A stretch of 18,767 bases of DNA from Thermoplasmata archaeon. GTDB taxonomy: Archaea > Thermoplasmatota > Thermoplasmata > Lutacidiplasmatales > UBA184. The notes beneath the pieces were generated by a model. The model was given only the letters and a program-made list of their open reading frames with translations, ran no database searches and was not told the origin of the DNA. The stretch spans positions 1 to 18,767 of the forward strand of contig JAJZMW010000129.1 in assembly GCA_021848165.1 (NCBI GenBank), in the 5' to 3' direction. The translations under genes were made by a program, and so were the position numbers. Positions 13,622 to 18,767 of the stretch are shown in pieces. Numbering within the stretch: position 1 is the first letter of the stretch; every line of letters begins with the position of its first letter.

Positions 13622-14275
13622 CTAGACCCCGCTGACGGACGAGAACTTGTGCACTCGGATCCCCGTGCCGGCGACCACGAGACAGCGAAGTCCGAACGCG
13701 AGCAGGGCGATCGAGAAGACGCTCCACACGACGAAGGTCGCGAAGTTGGGATAGACCCAGCTCAAGATCCCGAAGACGAGTACGATGACGCCGATCGCGA
13801 TCGCGAGGCCCCGTTGCCAGCCGTCGAGCAGGGCGCCGACGAGCATCAGGAAGATCCCCTCCAGCGTGAACGCCGTCGCCACGAGGACCCAGAGGAACGT
13901 GAACGCGGTCAATCCCGCGACCGTCGTGCCGAACGCCACGGGCCAGATCGCAACGATCGCGAGCACGATCACGACGATGCCGATGCCGAAGCGGGCCCCG
14001 CGGGCCGCGGGGGAGGCCCCCTCGGCGTGGCTGATCCCCGATACGAGGTTGACGACCCCCGCGAGGAAGAGGGAGACAATGACGAGCCACTCGAGGAATC
14101 CTTGCGCGAAATAGCCGGAGCCTCCGCTCGTGCCGTAGAGCACGCCCGAAAGGAGCAGGAAGAGGCCGAGCGCGAAGATGATCGCGCCGAGGATGCCGTA
14201 CCCAACCCGGCCCCCGGTCCCGAGCTGTTCGCGGATCGTGGTCACGCGGACCGTGGACGCGGTCAGTGCCCCCAT
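13622..14275 (-). CDS. DUF308/HdeD-like multi-pass membrane protein (copy A)
   Basis: This 217-residue protein has six predicted membrane segments in three hairpins: VGYGILGAIIFALGLFLLLS, WLVIVSLFLAGVVNLVSG, GIGIVVIVLAIVAIWPVAF, LTAFTFLWVLVATAFTLEG, a segment after DGWQRGLAIAIGV, and TFVVWSVFSIALLAFGLRCL. It is a paralogue of copy B (shared GYxILG and WQRG). The ATG at 14275 lies about 37 bp from the strong TATA box TTTATAG, and a palindrome overlaps the likely transcription start, so the pair appears to have its own regulated promoter within the sugar cluster. Function is unknown; an acid- or envelope-stress role is possible by family association only. Confidence 0.82.
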   Translation of the reverse strand: MGALTASTVRVTTIREQLGTGGRVGYGILGAIIFALGLFLLLSGVLYGTSGGSGYFAQGFLEWLVIVSLFLAGVVNLVSGISHAEGASPAARGARFGIGIVVIVLAIVAIWPVAFGTTVAGLTAFTFLWVLVATAFTLEGIFLMLVGALLDGWQRGLAIAIGVIVLVFGILSWVYPNFATFVVWSVFSIALLAFGLRCLVVAGTGIRVHKFSSVSGV

Positions 14276-14277
14276 CG

Positions 14278-14299
14278 TCGCACCCGATTCGGGTGGCGA
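14278..14299. promoter_or_regulatory. Palindrome over the DUF308 transcription start; candidate operator
   Basis: CACCCG-ATT-CGGGTG (14281-14295) is a perfect 6-bp inverted repeat. It is extended to TCG/CGA on the outside with one bulged G. It lies between the TATA box and the ATG, on the expected start of transcription, a typical repressor position in archaea. Confidence 0.4.
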
Positions 14300-14307
14300 A
14301 CTCGCGA

Positions 14308-14317
14308 CCTATAAACC
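14308..14317 (-). promoter_or_regulatory. TATA box of the DUF308 pair, embedded in the DUF998 stop codon
   Basis: The minus strand reads GGTTTATAGG. Its TTTATAG core (14315-14309) includes the last Leu codon base pair context and the TAG stop of the DUF998 gene. This is the clearest TATA box in the right half of the window. Confidence 0.6.
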
Positions 14318-15919
14318 CTTCGTTCCGGCGGCGGAACCCGTTCCGGCCCCTCGCGCTCCGCCGGGCGCCGGTGCGCCGGAACGCTCCGGTGGCAACAACG
14401 AACCTCGACGGACAACGATCGTGGCCATCGCGACCCCCACCCAGAGCAGGGGCGCCGCTACGATCAGCCGCTCCATGCCCCCGTACCCGAAGCCGGCGCC
14501 GTACGGCGCCCAGGCGCTCACGCCGACCCACCCCGGAGCGACGAAGAGCAAGAGCGCGGGGATCGACGCGAGCCCACTGGCGAGGGTGTAGACCCCCCAC
14601 GCGCGCGCGCGCCGCCCCGCCCCGAGGAGGGCCACCCCCAGCACGACGACCCCGATCGGCGCCAGGCCGAAGGCGACGAGCGCGAAGTCCGCGTGGACCG
14701 CGAGGAGAGTGTCCTCGGGGACGATGCCGACCCCCGCCGCCCCGAGGCCCGCGATCCCGAGGAGCGCGGTCCCGAGCGCGGTTCCGCGACCTCGGGGAAA
14801 GGCTCGGTAGACGAAGAACGCGCCGGTGAAGAGGCCGACCCCGAACAGCACGATCGCGAAATTGAACAGGGGCCAGAGGGTGGCGACGGGCCACGGGGGA
14901 TTCACCCCCAGGTACGGCATCGTGCCGGGGGTCCCGGTCATGTATCCGGCGCTCCCGAAGTCGCTGATCGGGTTCGTGCCGAGGTTGTAGCATCCGCCAA
15001 AGTTCGTGCAGGGGTAACCGAGCGGGCTCACGGCCATCGCGACGACGAACCCGACGAGCCCGAGGAGCCAGATCCATGCCCCGTCCGCCGCCCCGGGGTG
15101 GGGGCCCGACGGCCTCGGAGCCGACGGGCCTCGGTCGAACGGTCGGATCGTCACGAGCGCGAGCGAGAGCCAGAACAACCACCCGAGCCCGAGGGCGACC
15201 GCGATCCAGCCGACGAGCCCCCCGTTCAGCGCGCCGGTGCCGAGTCCGGCATCGGGAGAGATCGTACCGAAGACGGAGATCGAGCTGATTCCGCCGGCGG
15301 TCCCGAGCAGCGCCGGAAGGAGGAGACCGATCCCGACGACGATCCCGGAGCGCCCCCACGCGCGCGGAGTGCGCCCCCCGCGCAAGAAGGCGACGCCGAG
15401 CGCGAAGATCCCGAAGGCGATCGCCCAGCTCGCCAGCAGGCCGAATGCGACGTGGTCGGCCCAGATCGTGTCCTCGGCGAAGGTCCCCAAGCCAGCCCCT
15501 CCGAGTCCCACGAGGGCGATGAGCGCGAGCCCGATCTGGGACTGCCGGACCGGGGGGAAGGAGCGCGCGAGAAGAAGCGCCCCCGCCACGAGCGTCGCCC
15601 CGGTCACGAAGAGCGAGTAGTTGAACACCGGCCACAGCGCGGACGTCGGCCAGGGGAGGCCGAGTCGAGCGGTCGAGGGAGTGCCGAGGAACCCGCCGCT
15701 CCCCAGATCGCCGAACAGGTTGGTGGTCACCGCGAAGCAGCCGCCCGGGTTCGCGCAGCTGTAGGCGGCGACCACGACGGCCGTCGCGATCGCGAATTGC
15801 GCGATCCCGATCGCCCAGAGGAGGGCTCCGATCGTCGCGTCGCGACGCGGGAGCTCCTCCGGCTCCCCGGCAGGCACCGCGGGGCCCCGACCGGCCCCGG
15901 ACGCCGTCCCGCTATCCAT
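14309..15919 (-). CDS. Tandem-duplicated DUF998-family membrane protein
   Basis: This 536-residue protein is made of two homologous halves (about residues 30-255 and 282-480), each with about six membrane segments. Each half has a cysteine pair (CANPGGC 55-61; CTNFGGC 304-310), then N-x-x-x-D-x-G-S (NLFGDLGS; NPISDFGS), a TLWPLFN-like segment (ALWPVFN 95-100; TLWPLFN 347-353), and an EDT motif (149-151; 402-404). These match the single-unit DUF998 family, doubled here. The cysteines may form a disulfide outside the membrane (inference). No function is known. It overlaps the GH57 gene by 8 nt, so expression is coupled to a cytoplasmic glycosidase. The start is the ATG at 15919; the first 25 residues are Gly/Pro-rich and probably disordered. 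Confidence 0.8.
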   Translation of the reverse strand: MDSGTASGAGRGPAVPAGEPEELPRRDATIGALLWAIGIAQFAIATAVVVAAYSCANPGGCFAVTTNLFGDLGSGGFLGTPSTARLGLPWPTSALWPVFNYSLFVTGATLVAGALLLARSFPPVRQSQIGLALIALVGLGGAGLGTFAEDTIWADHVAFGLLASWAIAFGIFALGVAFLRGGRTPRAWGRSGIVVGIGLLLPALLGTAGGISSISVFGTISPDAGLGTGALNGGLVGWIAVALGLGWLFWLSLALVTIRPFDRGPSAPRPSGPHPGAADGAWIWLLGLVGFVVAMAVSPLGYPCTNFGGCYNLGTNPISDFGSAGYMTGTPGTMPYLGVNPPWPVATLWPLFNFAIVLFGVGLFTGAFFVYRAFPRGRGTALGTALLGIAGLGAAGVGIVPEDTLLAVHADFALVAFGLAPIGVVVLGVALLGAGRRARAWGVYTLASGLASIPALLLFVAPGWVGVSAWAPYGAGFGYGGMERLIVAAPLLWVGVAMATIVVRRGSLLPPERSGAPAPGGARGAGTGSAAGTKGL

Positions 15920-17105
15920 CGGGCTCCGTGGGCGGGATCGCGGCCAGACAACGGCGACGCAGGTCGTTCAGCGCGTTCATGTAGTTCGCGTAGGCGTCGT
16001 ACGGGTTCGAGTAGCTCGAGAAGTACCGATGGACCTCGGTGTCGGAGTCCTTCCCGCTGACGTACATGTAGTAGAAGTGGTCGCTCGTGAGCAGGCGACG
16101 CCAGTCGGTCCACAGCGACGGCTCGTCCGCGAGGCGAACGAGCGTCCCGAGCTTCTTCGCCGCGTCGAACGCGGAGCGCTGCATGTCGTTCCCGAGCCAC
16201 GCTCCGAGGTCGCGGCGCTCGTCGGCCCAGCTCATCGGCTCGGCGACGTGGAACCCCCCGGCGAGGGGCCCCTGGAGCGCCTCTTCGACGGTCGCCCAAC
16301 GGAGCGTCGGCTCGCTGCGCACGGCGCGCGGCAGCGCGGAAAGAAAGTCGAGGATGCCGGTCGACGCGGGATGATGCTCGCCGAACGTCTCGAAGTCGAG
16401 GAAGAGGCCGAGAACGTCCCCCGGAGTGCTGGCGAGCCATCGCGCGTACTTCTCTGCGGTGAGAGGGTACTCGCTCCAATCCCGCGCGGAGAAGCGGAAG
16501 GCGACATCGTCGCTCAGCCGATAGTTGCGCAGGAGGACCCGAACGCCGGGGGCCGCCGATTCGTAGAGATAGTTGGGTGACCTCGGTCCCAGCGCCCCCT
16601 CCCATCCTTCGGCGAGGACGCCGCGGAAGCCGAGCTGGCTCGCGAACTGCGCGATCTCGTCGGAATAGACGAGCTCGGTCATCCGCAGCACGGCGGGACG
16701 CACCCCGAAGAGCTCCCGGAGACGACGGAGGTGCGCCGTGACCTCCTCCTCGAGCTCGGGGGGCGGGAGGAGGAAAGCGAGCGAATGGAAGTACGTCTCC
16801 GCGACGATCGCCACGCGCCGGGTGTCGACCGCCGCCCGAAGCCGCTCCACGACATCGGGAGCGGCCAACGCGGCCTGCTCGAGGAACGTCCCCGTGATCG
16901 ACAGGCTCACCCGGAACTCGGGGTCCTCCGCGAGCAGACGCAGAAGACGGTCGAGGGTCGGTCGGTAGCTCCGCTCCGCGATCCCGCGGAAGATCTCGAG
17001 GTTGCGGGGGATGTCGAAGTACGGTTTCCCACTGCCGAGGTCGAGGTAGCGGAACCGGGCGAGGCGCCAGGGCTGATGAAGATGGAGATAGAGGACGAGC
17101 TTCAC
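15912..17105 (-). CDS. GH57 family alpha-glucan-acting glycoside hydrolase
   Basis: This 397-residue protein has the conserved GH57 regions: LHLHQPW (7-13), VAETYFHSLA (101-110), the nucleophile region VLRMTELVYSDE with E144, and FLDFETFGEHH with the acid/base D237. The C-terminal helices contain HFYYMYVSGKDSDTEVHRYFS, typical of the alpha-amylase-like GH57 group. GH57 enzymes include amylases, amylopullulanases, 4-alpha-glucanotransferases and branching enzymes. At about 400 residues without an extra domain this resembles the short archaeal alpha-amylase type, but the activity is not settled. There is no signal peptide. It starts with GTG overlapping the GT4 stop (GTGA), and its end overlaps DUF998 by 8 nt. 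Confidence 0.92.
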   Translation of the reverse strand: MKLVLYLHLHQPWRLARFRYLDLGSGKPYFDIPRNLEIFRGIAERSYRPTLDRLLRLLAEDPEFRVSLSITGTFLEQAALAAPDVVERLRAAVDTRRVAIVAETYFHSLAFLLPPPELEEEVTAHLRRLRELFGVRPAVLRMTELVYSDEIAQFASQLGFRGVLAEGWEGALGPRSPNYLYESAAPGVRVLLRNYRLSDDVAFRFSARDWSEYPLTAEKYARWLASTPGDVLGLFLDFETFGEHHPASTGILDFLSALPRAVRSEPTLRWATVEEALQGPLAGGFHVAEPMSWADERRDLGAWLGNDMQRSAFDAAKKLGTLVRLADEPSLWTDWRRLLTSDHFYYMYVSGKDSDTEVHRYFSSYSNPYDAYANYMNALNDLRRRCLAAIPPTEPDG

Positions 17106-18451
17106 CGACCCCCCCGCAGGAGCTCCCGGTAGATCTCGACCGTCTCCCGCGCGCGGTCCGCCCAGCTCTCGTTCGTCGCCTCGGTCCGCCCGTGCTCCCC
17201 CATCTCTTCGCGGAGGGGGGGGTACTCGAGGAGCTCGGCGATCCGGCTCGCGAACTCATCAATGTCCCAGAAGTCGACCTGGAACGTAGCGTCGATCACC
17301 TCGGCGACCCCGCTCGTCTTGGAGACGATCGTCGGGACCCCGGCCGCCATCGCCTCGAGCGCCGAGATGCCGAACGGCTCGACCACCGACGGGAGCACGT
17401 AGACGGCCGCATCGCGGAGGAGCGCCGCGCGCTCCTCTTCGGAGACCTTGCCGAAGAAGAGCACCCGGTCGCCGATCCCGAGCTCGGCGGAGAGGCGGAC
17501 GAGGTGGGGGTACTCCGGCCCCTCGCCCGCGATCGCGAACCGGATCTCGGGGAAGTCGTCGGCGATCCGCGCGGCGGCCCGGAGGAACGTGTCCGGCCCC
17601 TTCATCGCCGTGAGCCGCCCGAGGAAGAGGACGAGGTCGCCGCGACGCGCCGGCCGCGGCGGCTCGTCCGCGGGCCGGACGGCGTTGTAGACCACATGAA
17701 CCTTGTCCCGGGCCGCGCCGTAGCGCCGGACGAGCTGCTCGGCCAGGTGGCGGCTGACCGCAATGAGCGCGTCGGCGCGCCGGATCCCGAATCGCTCCCG
17801 CTCGAAGATCGGGACGTGCGGCTGCCCCAACGATCGGTCGAGCTCGGTCGAGTGCATCGTCATCACGAAGGGGACCCGCAGCCGCCGGGCCAGCCGAGCG
17901 CCCCCCTCGGTGCCGAACCAGTCGTGCACGTGCACGACGTTCGCGCCCGGGACCTCTAAGCGTCCGACCCAATCGTTGTACGCCTCGACCAGCGTCTGGA
18001 ACGCCGCCCGATGGAACTCCGGAACGCCGTAGGCGGAGATGCGGGCGATCTCGTCGTTCCCCGCCCGGCCCGGGCTCAGGAACTCGACGCCCGGGGCGCC
18101 GTCGTACGGAAGGTCGAACGGGGTGAGGAAGATGACGTGGTGACCGAGGCGTCCGAGCTCTCGCGAAAGCTCCTGGCAATGCACGCCGAGCCCGCCCGTG
18201 TGAAACGGGGGATACTCCCACCCCACCATCACGATCGTGAGCGGGGACCCCTCGCGGGGCGATCGCTTCGTGGCCGACCTCCGGGCCCCCGCGGGCGATG
18301 GCGGTCGCCTCCCGCGCGGGGGGGTGGTCGGCGAGCGGGCCGCTTCCCGGAGCTCGCGGTCTCGCCGCGGCGGTCGACGGCCCCGCGACCCGGGTCGCCG
18401 GGACGTCGCCGAGGCGCTCCCGCGCGGTCGGTGGGTGGAGGGCGCGGGCAT
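17102..18451 (-). CDS. GT4 family glycosyltransferase (glycogen synthase-like)
   Basis: This 449-residue protein is a GT-B-fold retaining glycosyltransferase. The N-terminal domain starts at about residue 71 with LTIVMVGWEYPPFHTGGLG, which carries the nucleotide-sugar loop, followed by VVHVHDWFG (172-180). The C-terminal domain shows FLGRLTAMKGPDTFL with R279 and K284, and the E-x7-E motif EPFGISALE (E358, E366). With GH57, GH15 and ROK genes next door, an archaeal glycogen synthase or alpha-glucan glycosyltransferase is likely (inference). The start is the ATG at 18451, about 24 bp from a weak TATA-like element. This gives an unusual 70-residue Arg/Pro/Ser-rich N-terminus; a later start near 18240 would remove it. 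The stop overlaps GH57 by 4 nt. Confidence 0.88.
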   Translation of the reverse strand: MPAPSTHRPRGSASATSRRPGSRGRRPPRRDRELREAARSPTTPPRGRRPPSPAGARRSATKRSPREGSPLTIVMVGWEYPPFHTGGLGVHCQELSRELGRLGHHVIFLTPFDLPYDGAPGVEFLSPGRAGNDEIARISAYGVPEFHRAAFQTLVEAYNDWVGRLEVPGANVVHVHDWFGTEGGARLARRLRVPFVMTMHSTELDRSLGQPHVPIFERERFGIRRADALIAVSRHLAEQLVRRYGAARDKVHVVYNAVRPADEPPRPARRGDLVLFLGRLTAMKGPDTFLRAAARIADDFPEIRFAIAGEGPEYPHLVRLSAELGIGDRVLFFGKVSEEERAALLRDAAVYVLPSVVEPFGISALEAMAAGVPTIVSKTSGVAEVIDATFQVDFWDIDEFASRIAELLEYPPLREEMGEHGRTEATNESWADRARETVEIYRELLRGGR

Positions 18452-18470
18452 CCGAAGAACCTCAACGCAG

Positions 18471-18480
18471 GAAAGTACTG
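18471..18480 (-). promoter_or_regulatory. Weak TATA-like element of the GT4 gene
   Basis: The minus strand reads CAGTACTTTC, centred about 24 bp upstream of the ATG at 18451 in the 70-bp gap after tpiA. The match is weak, but the spacing fits leaderless transcription. Confidence 0.3.
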
Positions 18481-18521
18481 CGTCAGGGGAACCGCCGGTC
18501 GCAGATGAAGGCGGCGGGGGC

Positions 18522-18767
18522 CTATCGCCCGAAACCGCGCAAGAGCTCTCGGATCGCGCGCGCGGGCTCCGGGGCCGTGGTGACGGCGCTCGCGACCAGG
18601 ATCCCATCGCTCCCGAGCCACCCGGCGATCGCGACGTCGCGTCGGTCGTGGACCCCCGCGCCGCACAGGACGTGGGTCGCGGGAGAGACCCGATGCACGC
18701 GGTCGACGGCCTGGGAGACGACCTCGGGTCGGGCGGTGGAGACGGCGCGATCTCCACCGATGAGTTC
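18522..18767 (-). CDS. tpiA: Triosephosphate isomerase, archaeal type (C-terminal part)
   Basis: The last 81 residues of a triosephosphate isomerase run in from the right edge; the gene starts outside the window. Archaeal TIM signatures are visible: ELIGGDRAVSTARPEVV (equivalent to ELIGTG.pVSkA.PEvV, loop 6/7) and THVLCGAGVHDRRDV with LGSDGILVASAV (the phosphate-binding loops). The catalytic histidine and glutamate lie in the missing part. The enzyme interconverts dihydroxyacetone phosphate and glyceraldehyde 3-phosphate. It ends 70 bp upstream of the GT4 start, in the same direction, linking central sugar metabolism to the glucan cluster. Confidence 0.93.
   Translation of the reverse strand, partial: ELIGGDRAVSTARPEVVSQAVDRVHRVSPATHVLCGAGVHDRRDVAIAGWLGSDGILVASAVTTAPEPARAIRELLRGFGR

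Noticed and set aside
12933..15635. A 900-codon open frame on the minus strand.
   Set aside because: Only its last 221 codons (the DUF308 copy B) make a plausible protein. The rest is Arg/Gly-rich shadow coding opposite-frame to DUF998 and DUF308 copy A, a common effect of high GC.
1..18767. CRISPR arrays, insertion sequences, integrase/att sites, rRNA.
   Set aside because: No regularly spaced repeats, transposase- or integrase-like protein, or rRNA-like stretch was seen on either strand. The only repeat pair hinting at mobility is the 5540/6983 inverted element, and no clear target-site duplication flanks it.

Overview
The window reads as chromosomal DNA of a GC-rich archaeon, most likely a member of the Thermoplasmatota (inference). 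The support is as follows. Several TATA-like AT islands sit about 24-40 bp upstream of start codons, implying leaderless or very short leaders. The triosephosphate isomerase is of the archaeal type. There is a phosphosulfolactate synthase (ComA), and a GH57/GH15/GT4 polysaccharide cluster of the kind found in Thermoplasma relatives. Genes are tightly packed and use GTG as well as ATG, with 4-nt stop/start overlaps.

Left part (1-5372). A leftward partial gene diverges from a rightward set for acyl-CoA metabolism: a class III CoA-transferase, an acyl-CoA dehydrogenase overlapping it by 4 nt, and a VOC/glyoxalase-fold protein. This set runs tail to tail into a leftward pair, branched-chain aminotransferase then cupin; the two convergent stop codons share one CTAG. 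CoA-transferase, acyl-CoA dehydrogenase and IlvE together suggest branched-chain amino or keto acid turnover (inference). Next, rightward, come an archaeal-type hypothetical protein and a small membrane-anchored zinc-ribbon protein.

Middle (5373-7097). About 0.93 kb has no convincing gene, lower GC than its surroundings, and an unusual density of perfect hairpins. Beyond it lies a leftward vapBC toxin-antitoxin pair whose PIN toxin lacks two of the four expected acidic residues. The vapBC promoter has an ATATGT-N6-ATATGT direct repeat. A diverged, inverted copy of this element sits about 1.4 kb away at the left edge of the hairpin-rich region. This is the most unexplained part of the window.

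Right part (7098-18767). Rightward: a ComA-like phosphosulfolactate synthase carrying an extra C-terminal winged-helix domain, then an ABC-2 permease and its ATPase. Leftward from the right end: triosephosphate isomerase (partial), a GT4 glycosyltransferase, a GH57 glycosidase, a duplicated DUF998 membrane protein, two DUF308/HdeD-like membrane proteins, a GH15 glucoamylase/trehalase-like enzyme and a ROK sugar kinase. These look like a glycogen or alpha-glucan synthesis and breakdown cluster feeding glucose into glycolysis (TPI, ROK kinase), with three multi-pass membrane proteins of unknown role in the middle.
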